Positions 8,908 through 17,713 of a stretch of 64,000 bases of DNA are shown in pieces. The notes beneath the pieces were generated by a model. That model was given only the letters and a program-made list of their open reading frames with translations. It was not told the origin of the DNA and did not search any database. Position 1 is the first letter of the stretch. Each line of letters starts with the position of its first letter. A program made the position numbers and the translations under genes. Source of the DNA: Halohasta litchfieldiae (GTDB lineage: Archaea > Halobacteriota > Halobacteria > Halobacteriales > Haloferacaceae); the NCBI RefSeq assembly GCF_002788215.1, contig NZ_CP024845.1:496001-560000 (forward strand), read 5' to 3'.

Positions 8908-10546
8908 GTTCTGTGTACTGTTCGAACACTTTTCGTTGTGCAGCGCGGAGATGCTGCGTGAACGTGGCCCGCGTAATATTCAGCGTCTCGGCGAGCTCGC
9001 CGGTGTTGTTGTGGCGAGGCCGCTCGAAGTACCCCGCCGAAATCGCAAGCTGGAGTACCTGTTGTTGCCGGTCTGTCAGGCGGTTGATTGGGGTTGTATC
9101 AGCCGCTTTGGACGGCGTCTCATCCGCATAGAGTGTTGCGACGGGTGTCGACCCAGTGACCGTTGTGAGGCCGTCGACACACTGTTGGACCGTCGTCTGG
9201 TCGCCCAGTACGGCGATAAGATCCGTATGGCCATCCTCGGCGACCGTCTGGACATACTGTGTCTCATTATCCAAGATCCATTGCTCGGGGACCGGCGAGT
9301 CGACGACGAGTCCACACCGGATCTCGCCGTCCGTCCGATACACGTCGACCGAGTGGATCGCCTCGGTCTCGTCGACTGCGTCGAAGAGGTCATCGCTCGT
9401 CGCTCCCTCAATGGTCGCAAGATAGAACACTGTGGTGTCCGTTTTCGGAATGACGGTTCGTGTCCGAATCGTGGTCTCCGCCGGGAGCTCCGACGAGAGA
9501 GCAACAAGTGGGAGTCGGTCGTCTGTGAATCGAAACCGAACCGTGGTGATCGTCGACGAATGAAGCGTCCGTTTCCACGCCGTCGTGTGGAACACGTAGC
9601 CGAGCGTCTCGGCATACTCTTCGAGCAGCTCGCGTTCGTGGTCGTCGATTTGTGTCGCTGCTCGACTGTACACGCTGAGGACACCAAACGTGAGTTCGTT
9701 GTACCGGATCGGAACTGCGACTATCGTTTCGAAGCCCTGTGCGTGTGCATGATCTATCCACCGCGCGTCTTCGGTCGATGAGTCCGGTGTGGGCGTCGGG
9801 TTACTGTCGGTCGACGATAAGGATTCCGTGAGCGATCTGACGACGGATCTGTTCTCCGAGAGGGCGGTGAACGTCGGCTCGGTGCTTTCTGCTGGTCGAG
9901 TTCCGGGTTTGATTGCGGCTTCGATATACCCCGTCGTCCCGGCACTCGACAGCGGCACAACCCCTTGTTGCTCGTCGAGGATGCCAACCCATGCACAGCT
10001 GTAGCCTCGCTCGTCGACCAGTTGCGTACAAAGCTGGTGTCCGATTTCGGTTCGTGTCGACCCCGACGTAACCAGTTGAAGAAGTGTCTCTTTGCTTCGT
10101 CGCTCTCGGTCGAGAGCCTGTTGGGTTCGAGTGGCCGACACGAGGGTTTCGATCCGTTGGGCCAGTTGGGTCGGCTGTGAGCCGAGCTCGATCTTTCTGA
10201 CATAGTCCGTCACGCTGTGGCTGATCGCATCGCTGGCAACCCCTTCATCACCCTCGCCGGTAACGAGTATAAACGGGAGCGTCGGTGTCTGCTCACGGAC
10301 GCTCGCCAGTAACTCGATTCCGGTTCCATCTCCGAGTTGGTAATCACAGACAATACAGTCTGGCGCTGTCGACTGGAGTTTTTTCTGGGCCTCGGCGTAA
10401 CTCGTTGCTGTCGACACATCGAGCACGTCGGCGTATCGTTCGAGCAGCCGACGCTGTGTCCGAACCCACGTCTCGTCATCATCGATCAGAAGCACTGAGA
10501 CCGGGTCTGTGAGTGGTGGGTCGACAGTCTCGGGCCGTTCTATCAT
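8900..10546 (-). CDS. Response regulator with receiver, GAF and HTH_10 domains (bacterio-opsin activator type)
   Basis: The 548-residue product has an N-terminal receiver domain (about 15-130) with acidic pocket DDDE and predicted phospho-acceptor Asp68 in CDYQLGDG. A GAF-like sensor (about 165-310) follows, then a Bat-type central region and a C-terminal HTH_10 DNA-binding domain (about 485-540, LTDRQQQVLQLAISAGYFE). It should activate or repress genes in response to phosphorylation and a ligand or redox signal. The membrane histidine kinase gene upstream on the same strand is the likely partner. A palindrome at 10647-10666, about 100 bp upstream, may control it. Targets cannot be read from the sequence. 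Confidence 0.9.
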   Translation of the reverse strand: MIERPETVDPPLTDPVSVLLIDDDETWVRTQRRLLERYADVLDVSTATSYAEAQKKLQSTAPDCIVCDYQLGDGTGIELLASVREQTPTLPFILVTGEGDEGVASDAISHSVTDYVRKIELGSQPTQLAQRIETLVSATRTQQALDRERRSKETLLQLVTSGSTRTEIGHQLCTQLVDERGYSCAWVGILDEQQGVVPLSSAGTTGYIEAAIKPGTRPAESTEPTFTALSENRSVVRSLTESLSSTDSNPTPTPDSSTEDARWIDHAHAQGFETIVAVPIRYNELTFGVLSVYSRAATQIDDHERELLEEYAETLGYVFHTTAWKRTLHSSTITTVRFRFTDDRLPLVALSSELPAETTIRTRTVIPKTDTTVFYLATIEGATSDDLFDAVDETEAIHSVDVYRTDGEIRCGLVVDSPVPEQWILDNETQYVQTVAEDGHTDLIAVLGDQTTVQQCVDGLTTVTGSTPVATLYADETPSKAADTTPINRLTDRQQQVLQLAISAGYFERPRHNNTGELAETLNITRATFTQHLRAAQRKVFEQYTELR

Positions 10547-10646
10547 CGCCTCAGCTCACCTGCCGTCGACTGTGATTCGAGCTACTGGTCGAAGGAGGAC
10601 TCTGTTTCATCTACTACTACAATCTCTGAACCACCTCTTAATACAT

Positions 10647-10666
10647 ATACCACTATATGGTGGTAT
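10647..10666 (-). promoter_or_regulatory. Palindrome ATACCAC-N6-GTGGTAT upstream of the response regulator
   Basis: Perfect 7-bp arms flank TATATG in the 176-bp gap between the kinase stop and the response-regulator start. TGGTGGTATT is shared with the region before the gene at 50853. Confidence 0.45.
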
Positions 10667-10722
10667 TGTGGTGTTGATCGAAGTCCGGTTGCTCTGATGG
10701 CGATCAGTATGTATGCTACAAA

Positions 10723-12492
10723 TCAGTGTTCCGGCGGATCGAACGGTTCAGTTATGATATCGAACCGTGCCCCACCGGTAGTCGATTCCGTAACTGAGAG
10801 CACCCAGCTATGTGCTTCGACGATGGTCCGGACGATTGCCAGTCCGTATCCCGATCCGGTGCCGGTACTGACACCGAACTCCAAGAGGTCCTCGCGGCGG
10901 TCGACTGGAATCCCCGGCCCGTCGTCTTCAATATAAAACCCCTGCGTCGACGAAAGCAGCCCGACAGTGACGGTTGAGGCGGCGTCTGTGGTGGCGGAGC
11001 CGTGGTCGGCACAGTTCTGAAACAGGTTTTCGAAGGCCTGTTGAAGTCGGTTGGGGTCGGCACTGAGTTGGCAGCTCTCTTGGACGTCTAGCTCTAGATC
11101 CGCGGTGTCGACGACACGCCATGCGGCACGGACAACCGTTTCGAGATCGCAGTCGGTCGGCGTTGCGACATCGGTACTCTCGCGGGCGAGTGCGGGTAAG
11201 GCCTCGGCAAACGTCCGCAGTCGACCGTGGACGGTTTCGAGATCAGCAAGCGACTGCTGGACCTCATGTGGTGGGTCGGTCAGATCGGCTTTGATGAGGT
11301 GGAGGAGGCTTTCACCGGTCGCCAACGGTGTTGCCAGATCGTGAGAAACCACGCCCGCGAGCCGTTCTAACTGTTCGTTTTTCGCTTCGAGCTTGGTTGT
11401 TTGGGTGGCAAGTCTGCTGTTTTTCCTCGCGAGACGCTCCTGTTGTGTTTTTTGTAGTGTAATATCCGTTAGCGAAACGATGGTACCACGCGGATCATCT
11501 CGGTGGTCGGAGTCGGTCCCACGGAGACGGGCGATGTACTGACGTGGTCTCCCGCCGATAGTCAGTTCACACTCCAGTGTCGTCTCCAACTCCGGATTGA
11601 GGCTGCTGTTTTCGAGTAGTGTCTCGGGAAGGACCGCAGCGATGTGTGTTCCCTCAATCGAGGTCCACTCCGTCTCAGAGTCGGTCTCGGTGACGAGGCG
11701 CCGTGCAGTGCGGTTCGCATCGAGAATCCGGTTTTTTGGGGAGACAACAAACACCGGATCTTCGAGCGTGTGAAAGACCTGTTCGTGTGCGACTGGGACG
11801 AACCCGGTTAGTTCGGCCCGGTGGACGATCACGGCGAGTGGGATCCCGACCAACACAAAGACGACCGGTGTGAGATCTGCTGTCGGAATCGGTTGGAATC
11901 CGAGGTGAAACAGGCCGTTGGCAACCCAGGGCGCACTGAGACAGGCGAGTAGGACCACCGATTGACGTTGGTAGAGCCGGTTCGTCGTAAATAGCTCACT
12001 GACGATCAGGCCACTGCCGACCAACAACAGGCCGTAGGCGTAGATGATATTGATCGTATGGCCAAGGCCGCCTGTCGTTTCGAGTAGTTCTACCCCGTCG
12101 ACCGTAATCACGGTGATCTCGGTGTAAAAAAGCGAATGAAACGGGACTGTAAACACGAGGCCGAGAACCCCGACCGGAACGACCAACAGGAGTCCAACTC
12201 GGATCGTCGACAACCACTCGCTACGGTCAGTGTATCGGAGTGCAAAGACGAACCAGGTGACCGGCGCAGAGACGACCGATAGATACGTTAGCATGGTGAA
12301 AAACAGCAGCCACGACTCCGTCGAGGCAGTGAGATAGCCGATGTAGATTGCCGCCCAGAAGCTAATCGAGAACATAAACAGTCCAAACGCAAAGGCGGGC
12401 TGTCGCCAGTCATGCTTGGTAAGTAACGAAATCGCAAGCACTCCCCCAATGACTGCTGAGCCTCCATACGCGAGTAACCCATAAAAATACAT
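10723..12492 (-). CDS. Sensor histidine kinase with N-terminal 7TM region and PAS domain
   Basis: In the 589-residue product the first 225 residues form about seven hydrophobic helices of the histidine-kinase N-terminal 7TM type. A PAS-like domain (about 240-350) is followed by a coiled linker. The dimerisation helix carries phospho-acceptor His384 in VVSHDLATPL. The catalytic domain shows an N box (NLFQNCADHG), a G1 box (DDGPGIP) and a G2 box (GTGSGYGLAI). All expected residues are present, so it should be active. It is transcribed toward the HTH_10 response-regulator gene on the same strand and is likely its cognate kinase. The membrane signal is unknown. Confidence 0.92.
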   Translation of the reverse strand: MYFYGLLAYGGSAVIGGVLAISLLTKHDWRQPAFAFGLFMFSISFWAAIYIGYLTASTESWLLFFTMLTYLSVVSAPVTWFVFALRYTDRSEWLSTIRVGLLLVVPVGVLGLVFTVPFHSLFYTEITVITVDGVELLETTGGLGHTINIIYAYGLLLVGSGLIVSELFTTNRLYQRQSVVLLACLSAPWVANGLFHLGFQPIPTADLTPVVFVLVGIPLAVIVHRAELTGFVPVAHEQVFHTLEDPVFVVSPKNRILDANRTARRLVTETDSETEWTSIEGTHIAAVLPETLLENSSLNPELETTLECELTIGGRPRQYIARLRGTDSDHRDDPRGTIVSLTDITLQKTQQERLARKNSRLATQTTKLEAKNEQLERLAGVVSHDLATPLATGESLLHLIKADLTDPPHEVQQSLADLETVHGRLRTFAEALPALARESTDVATPTDCDLETVVRAAWRVVDTADLELDVQESCQLSADPNRLQQAFENLFQNCADHGSATTDAASTVTVGLLSSTQGFYIEDDGPGIPVDRREDLLEFGVSTGTGSGYGLAIVRTIVEAHSWVLSVTESTTGGARFDIITEPFDPPEH

Positions 12493-12881
12493 AATTCTAT
12501 GAGTGTCTACGAATCCAACTGATAGGAAGCTATCTTTTTAATTCGTTGTTTTGACAGCCTTTCTCATCGCTCTCATCAGGGAGTGGTCTCTGTTTATAAA
12601 CAGACTTCGCAAAAATAGCTGTCCGATTGGTTACTGCCTGCTCGTCTGTTTGCCCAGTCGACTGGGCGTCCACTCGCCGTCGAACTCTTTGTGGACGAAC
12701 GCTCGTGGTTTGCTCGTTGAATACAGTCCGAACAAGTTACTGCTGTCGACGATTTAACCCTAGACCGAACTGAAACAAAAAACTGTATTTTAGTTGTCGG
12801 AAAATGAATTTCCGGATGGTCCAGCGTGGTTTTCATAGCGAACATTCGAAAAGAGTCCTCGCTACGTAGATTGATCGCTGA
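12493..12881. other. Intergenic stretch without a recognisable intact gene
   Basis: This stretch holds AT-rich tracts next to the kinase start and then mixed sequence. A short minus-strand patch near 12660-12760 reads as coding-like (STSKPRAFVHKEFDGEWTP) but has no intact frame and no family I recognise. It probably contains gene debris next to the lipid kinase remnant. Confidence 0.4.
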
Positions 12882-13320
12882 CCGCCGAGTCGAGCAGTCG
12901 GACCTCCCCGGACCACAAACGTCGACTTCGGTGTGTTGGCCTACGTGCTCACCACACTGTCGACGATGCGGACGTTCGAAGGACTTGAACTGAAGATTTC
13001 GGTCGGCCCTGACGCCGAGCCGATTTGGACCGGCACCGCACTGATGATGCTTATGCGCAACGGTCGACGCTTCCCCGGCGAGCAAATGCGACAGGCGAAC
13101 ATGGAAGACGGGCTCGTCAACGTCGTGATTATGGAGGATGCACCAACGATGGACTACCTCTCGAAAGGTGCGGCTGACAAACTACTTCGACGTGGCGCGA
13201 GCCATCTCACCCGACTCAAATCCGACCATCTCGCAGTGCGAGTCAAGGGCGACCCCGTGCAGTTCAGTCTCGACGGTGAGATGATCGAGACACCTCGGCT
13301 GACTGTAGATAGTCGACCGG
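12882..13320 (+). pseudogene. 5'-truncated lipid/diacylglycerol kinase (YegS-like) remnant
   Basis: The frame opens after a TGA at 12879 and reads FGVLAYVLTTLSTMRTFEG, then WTGTALMMLMRNGRRFPGE, and ends with FSLDGEMIE. This matches the C-terminal half of the YegS/diacylglycerol-kinase-like family. The N-terminal nucleotide-binding half, with its GGDGT-type motif, is absent, so the gene cannot be functional. At about 13320 the frame runs directly into TnpB sequence, so the element or a later deletion cut the 3' end as well. Confidence 0.7.
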
Positions 13321-13874
13321 TTGAACCACAAGAAATCGGAGCGCCGCACACACCACTTCCATACCCTCTCAAAACACATCGTTCAGCGGTGTGTTGAAGA
13401 CGGTGTTGGAACCATCGTAATTGGCGATCTCTCGGGGATCCGTGAGGATGAGGACAATGACGAGTCAAAGAATTGGGGCAAGAACGGAAACCTCGACTTG
13501 CATTCGTGGGCGTTCGACCGCTTCACAGACTTGCTCATCTACAAAGCCAAGATGAAAGACATCACGGTCACAAAGCCAAGATGAAAGACATCACGGTCAA
13601 GCAGGTGTCCGAACGCGATACCTCGAAGTCGTGTTCGTGCTGTGGTCGTACGCGTGACGCGAACCGTGTTGAACGTGGGTTGTACGTCTGCAATGAGTGT
13701 GATACGGTGGCGAATGCTGATGTGAACGGAGCCGAAAATATTCGACAGAAAGTATCTCCGAGTCTTGCCTGCGATGGGCGAGATAGGAGTAACGGCTGGT
13801 TGGCACAGCCATCGACGTTCCTGTTTGACAAGGAAACTGGCGCATTCGCGCCTCAAGAACAGGTAACATCGTAA
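13321..13874 (+). pseudogene. tnpB: TnpB (IS1341-type) C-terminal remnant, frameshifted
   Basis: Two frames together encode the C-terminal part of a TnpB-type RNA-guided nuclease: HFHTLSKHIVQRCVEDGVG, a GDLSGIRED segment and LHSWAFDRF. After the frameshift come KQVSERDTSKSCSCCGRTRD and the four-Cys zinc ribbon (CSCC...CNEC), then ADVNGAENI. The N-terminal half with the first RuvC aspartate is missing. The frame is broken by a 29-bp tandem duplication (13541-13598). The protein should be inactive, but the right end of the element with its RNA scaffold is intact downstream. No TnpA gene is present. Confidence 0.85.
13541..13598 (+). repeat. Perfect 29-bp tandem duplication inside tnpB
   Basis: Bases 13541-13569 and 13570-13598 are identical (starting ACAAAGCCAAGATG, ending CATCACGGTC). 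Because 29 is not a multiple of three, the duplication shifts the frame. Removing one copy restores a continuous TnpB reading frame (YKAKMKDITVKQVSERD). Confidence 0.85.
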
Positions 13875-13944
13875 ACCACAATATCCCAACCCAGCGGCGC
13901 GGTGCCGTGGGAATCCTTGCCCTTCAGGGCGGGGAGGATGTCAA
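13875..13944 (+). ncRNA. Right end of the TnpB element with guide-RNA (omega/re RNA) scaffold
   Basis: Directly after the tnpB stop lies a GC-rich hairpin (CAGCGGCGCGGTGCCGTGG) and a GCCC-TTCA-GGGC stem-loop (13919-13930). These are followed by GGGGAGGATGTCAA, the typical haloarchaeal IS1341 right end. In intact elements this region is the scaffold of the guide RNA, whose guide would begin at about 13945. Here it is probably a relic, although transcription remains possible. Confidence 0.6.
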
Positions 13945-13963
13945 TCCAGCCGCGTACCGGAAT

Positions 13964-14821
13964 CTACTGACTGGTCGACGCGATCCCGACTAACTGGCTG
14001 TACTCCTCATTCGAGAGTGAGATCGAAGAGGCAGCGACGTTCTCTTTGAGGTGTTCGAGGCTTGCGGTACCTGGAATCGGCAGCGTCACATCCGAGTGTT
14101 CGAGCAACCACGCAAGCGCAATCTGGTAGACTGATGCCTCGTGTGCATCGGCCACCTCCTGGATGGCATCAATGCCAGAGATCGACCCGGCGGCGATCGG
14201 GAAGTAAGGCATAAAGCCAATCCCGTACTTCTCACAGGCTTCAAGAACATCCTCGTGGTCGCGGTTCAACACGTTGTACTGGTTCTGGACGGTTGCAATC
14301 TCAACGTGCTCTTTGGCCGCTTCGAGCTGGTCGACGCTGACGTTCGAAAGCCCGATGTGATCGATGAATCCCTCGTCTTTGAGCTCTGCGAACGCTGTGA
14401 CACTGTCCTCGAACGGCGTGTCCGGATCGGGGCTGTGCAGCTGGTAGAGATCAATTGAATCCACGCCGAGGCGGTCACGACTGACTAACACTTGATTGCG
14501 GATGTAGTCGGGATCGGCGTGGTTGAGCCACTCGCCATCGCTGTTTCGAAGCAGCCCGGCCTTCGTAGCGACCGTTATCTCGGACGTATCGACGGCGTCA
14601 CGCAGTAGGCGTTCGCTGACACCCGGTCCGTATGAGTCTGCGGTGTCGATGAAGTCGACGCCGAGGTCGACGGCCTGTTGGACGACTTCTTTGGCAGACT
14701 GTTCATCCTCAGGTGGCCCGATGATATCCTCGCCACAGAGACGCATCGCGCCGAAGCCCAGTCGGTTCACTGTTAATTCGCCATCGAGATCGAATGTGCC
14801 GCTCTCGTTTGTCGGTGCCAT
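13964..14821 (-). CDS. Aldo/keto reductase
   Basis: This 285-residue NADPH-dependent oxidoreductase of the aldo/keto reductase superfamily has a TIM barrel. Visible signatures are GFGAMRL near the start, the DTADSYG segment carrying the catalytic Asp and Tyr, the Lys of ATKAG, the LYQLHSPDPD strand with the His position, LSNVSVDQL, and PIPGTASLEHLKEN for the cofactor phosphate. I chose the ATG at 14821 (MAPTNESG), because an upstream ATG at 14890 adds a nonconserved basic leader. It is alone on its strand, between the TnpB remnant and the AAA+ gene. The substrate is unknown, probably an aldehyde or ketone. Confidence 0.88.
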   Translation of the reverse strand: MAPTNESGTFDLDGELTVNRLGFGAMRLCGEDIIGPPEDEQSAKEVVQQAVDLGVDFIDTADSYGPGVSERLLRDAVDTSEITVATKAGLLRNSDGEWLNHADPDYIRNQVLVSRDRLGVDSIDLYQLHSPDPDTPFEDSVTAFAELKDEGFIDHIGLSNVSVDQLEAAKEHVEIATVQNQYNVLNRDHEDVLEACEKYGIGFMPYFPIAAGSISGIDAIQEVADAHEASVYQIALAWLLEHSDVTLPIPGTASLEHLKENVAASSISLSNEEYSQLVGIASTSQ

Positions 14822-14941
14822 AGAACCGTTCGCGTCCCGAAGCGTGTTATCTCTGATGGTCGGTTTACTAGATTTCGATACCAATGGCAATGGATATCCC
14901 TAGAAGGGCCGTTTGACGCTGGAGATCAAAATGTAATTGGA

Positions 14942-17620
14942 TTATTCAGTCACACGGTTATGATTATTCGATGTTCGCTGTATGTTGAACACTTGCCAGA
15001 CAGAATCATCTAGCCGGAGTTCGTATGAGACCGTCTCTTCTGTCCCATTCATCTCCTGGACAAACTCAATGACAACTCGACTGGGATCCTCGCGGACTTG
15101 CTTGAGTTCGCTGACAATCGAGAGCTCTCCCTGCTTCAACCGTACCAGATCCTTCCGAGAAAACCGATCAATAGCGGCCTTCGGATGGTAGAGTTCAGCC
15201 ACCCCGTTCCCATCTCCCATCGCGAGTCGATCAATGAACATACGCACAATCTCCTCGGGAGTACGATCCGGTGACTGTGGTTCGTCGGCAGACTCTCGTT
15301 CGTCGTCACTCCTAGTGTCGACCGCTGAGTCAGACACATCGTCATTGTCTGCAGGGTCGACTTCCAAGTCGTGATCTGTCTCAGTTGTGTCGTCGACTGT
15401 TTGCTCATCGGTTGATTTAGAGTCGAAATCGATGTCATCTTCCGAGTCTCTCTCGGTACTGACTATCCTCTCATCGTCTCTCACATCCGTCTGGTCGGCT
15501 TCAGTGTCTTCCGACTCCTTGTAGAGCAACTCTTGATACTCTTCGTACTCACTCGGATCAATCACACGACCGTTTTCATCGTATTCCAGTTGCACGGCCT
15601 GGATGAGGTGTTCCATCTCGATGGCTTCACGATCTTCAGCCGCCAGGATCGCCGCTGTCTGGCCAATCGTTTTGATCTGGCCGCCGGTGAATTTGAACGA
15701 CGAGAGGAATTCGTAGTCGATCTCGCCTAGTGGTGCATCTTCGGGGAAGATCTCTTGCCAGATGGCAGTGCGAGTGTCTTGTTGTGGCTGTTTGAACGAG
15801 ACAGTATGGTCGATACGTCGCTGGAAGGCCGAATCGATATTTGAGGAGTAATTCGTGGTCAGCAGCACAATCCCATCGTAGCTCTCGATTCGCTGGAGCA
15901 GGTAGTTCACCTCGGCATTCGCATACCGGTCGGTGGCATTCGACACCTGGGCTCGGTCGCCAAACACGGCGTCAGCCTCGTCAAAGAGCAACACGGCGTT
16001 CGAGTTGGTTGCCGCCTCGAAGATCTCTTCGAGGTTCTCCTCGGTCTCGCCGATGTATTTCGAAACAACCGACGAGAGGTCAATCCGGTAGAGGTCCATC
16101 CCAACATCGCCAGCCAGGATTTCGGCAGCCATCGTTTTCCCCGTTCCCGATGGCCCCTCAAACAAGGCGACGACTCCGGTTCCACGAGTTGACTGCTCGG
16201 CAAACCCCCAGTCGCTGTAGATCGTCGCCTGCTGTGTGATATGGGTGCGAACGAGTCGGAGTTTCCGCCTCGTTTTGGCTCGCAGTTGGATCTCGTCCCA
16301 GTCGCTGTCTGGGTCGATCCGTTCGGCTAGCTCACCGAGGCCGTCGGCCGACTGGGCACTACAGCCCGCATAGATATCTTCGGAAGTCAGTTCGTCGTCA
16401 GCCAACGAGTGTGCAGTCGACAGGGCTGCTCTGAGTTGTCCGTGGGTGAGTCGAAACGTGCCCGCAAGAACTGCTGGGTCGACGTCGTCTGGCAGTTCGG
16501 AGCTGTGGGACTCCCAGAACTGCTGGCGCAGTTCGATTGATGGGTAGGGAAACTCGATGATTTCGTCGATGCCTGTCGTCGATTCAGTTGGTGTCCAGGA
16601 CTCCGAGCCAGTCACGAACACGTCGACATCCAGCTCGGAAAGTGCGCGAAAAACGGATTCGAGTGTCGTGTTCGTCGCTCCGTGGGCCGTGACTGCAGCC
16701 GTTGCATGCGTGAGATGGAGCGGTCGACCGAGCAGGGCTGTCTCACGACTGAGCCCCTCCAGTGCACCGGCATCCAAGACGGCTCTAAGATCGGCTTTGA
16801 GATAGTAGTCTGTCGGACACAGTGTCTCAACAGCCCGGTGTTTCTCGGTTCCGGCAGGACCATACCAGTAGTATCGTCGACTGCCGGCAGTGACTGAGCA
16901 GTTGTTGAGTCTGTCGGAGAGGTCGTCGCTGATAGTGAGTTCGGAGAGCGTCGTGGTGGCCTCGTGTGTGGTGAGGGCGGTATCTTGGGTAGTAGAATGG
17001 TCGGCGAGTGTGGCTTTGAGATTAGGGTCGACACCGTCGGAGCCTTTGAGATAGTCGGTGATTCGGTCGGGAACGGTGATGAGTCGACCGCGTTCGGATT
17101 CGTATCCATCGGGTGCTGGCCTGAACGTGAGTAGATCATGCTCCCGAAGCGGAGAGTCGCTTCCGAGCAACACACCCGCAGTGAGCGCTTCAGTGGATGT
17201 CCGACTAAACAGCTTCTCGACGAGAATTACGGTCAGCCGCGACAGTGCTGTGTCCTCGTGAAGCCGTTCGAACCGTTGGGTGTAGTCCTCATCAATTCGT
17301 GGCGCAAGCGCGAGCAGCAGCACATCGAGATGGCGACGAGAGAGATCGAACGTCTCTGCAAGAACCCGAAGTCGAAGGCTGACTGATTCGGTTTGGTTGC
17401 ACTGCCCTTCGATCCGGTCGGTCAGTGTGGCGATTTCCTCGCGGCTCGCTTCAGGGAGTGCCAACGGTATCCGACTCGGATCGTCAACGACGGTCTCGGG
17501 TTCGATTTCCGATCGATTGTCAGTTGTGTCTGCTTGCTGTGTCTCTGCATAGGCGTCCAGGATCGCATCGATACGACGCAGTTCGTCCAGGAGGTGGGCT
17601 TGGGTACTGGTGTAGGCCAT
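14942..17620 (-). CDS. Tandem AAA+ ATPase of the contractile-injection-system (Afp15-like) type
   Basis: The 892-residue product begins with a helical segment and a winged-helix-type domain (LAETFDLSRRHLDVLLLALAP) that I associate with AAA+ proteins of extracellular contractile injection systems (eCIS). A first AAA module is degenerate: its Walker A reads GPAGTEKH (about 251-258). The second is intact, with GPSGTGKT at about 487-494, Walker B LLFDEADAVFG at about 545, and sensor/arginine-finger segments (LLTTNYSSNIDSAFQRRID). A long acidic linker leads to an NTF2-like C-terminal domain (about 795-890). I chose the ATG at 17620 over one at 17653. It diverges from the DUF4157 effector gene, as expected for a cargo-handling ATPase. 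No sheath, tube or baseplate genes are in the window. Confidence 0.82.
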   Translation of the reverse strand: MAYTSTQAHLLDELRRIDAILDAYAETQQADTTDNRSEIEPETVVDDPSRIPLALPEASREEIATLTDRIEGQCNQTESVSLRLRVLAETFDLSRRHLDVLLLALAPRIDEDYTQRFERLHEDTALSRLTVILVEKLFSRTSTEALTAGVLLGSDSPLREHDLLTFRPAPDGYESERGRLITVPDRITDYLKGSDGVDPNLKATLADHSTTQDTALTTHEATTTLSELTISDDLSDRLNNCSVTAGSRRYYWYGPAGTEKHRAVETLCPTDYYLKADLRAVLDAGALEGLSRETALLGRPLHLTHATAAVTAHGATNTTLESVFRALSELDVDVFVTGSESWTPTESTTGIDEIIEFPYPSIELRQQFWESHSSELPDDVDPAVLAGTFRLTHGQLRAALSTAHSLADDELTSEDIYAGCSAQSADGLGELAERIDPDSDWDEIQLRAKTRRKLRLVRTHITQQATIYSDWGFAEQSTRGTGVVALFEGPSGTGKTMAAEILAGDVGMDLYRIDLSSVVSKYIGETEENLEEIFEAATNSNAVLLFDEADAVFGDRAQVSNATDRYANAEVNYLLQRIESYDGIVLLTTNYSSNIDSAFQRRIDHTVSFKQPQQDTRTAIWQEIFPEDAPLGEIDYEFLSSFKFTGGQIKTIGQTAAILAAEDREAIEMEHLIQAVQLEYDENGRVIDPSEYEEYQELLYKESEDTEADQTDVRDDERIVSTERDSEDDIDFDSKSTDEQTVDDTTETDHDLEVDPADNDDVSDSAVDTRSDDERESADEPQSPDRTPEEIVRMFIDRLAMGDGNGVAELYHPKAAIDRFSRKDLVRLKQGELSIVSELKQVREDPSRVVIEFVQEMNGTEETVSYELRLDDSVWQVFNIQRTSNNHNRVTE

Positions 17621-17713
17621 GGGTTCTGTAGGGATTAACCGTCGATTGGGCAAACATGTGCTCGTGCGAATATTTATAATTCATTGAGAGGCAAGCATCC
17701 CCAAATCACACTC
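17621..17713. promoter_or_regulatory. Divergent promoter between the AAA+ ATPase and DUF4157 effector genes
   Basis: This 93-bp gap contains the AT-rich tract AATATTTATAATTCATTG (about 17669-17686), suitable as a TATA element for the effector gene and possibly for both directions. The shared promoter region supports joint control. Confidence 0.5.
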
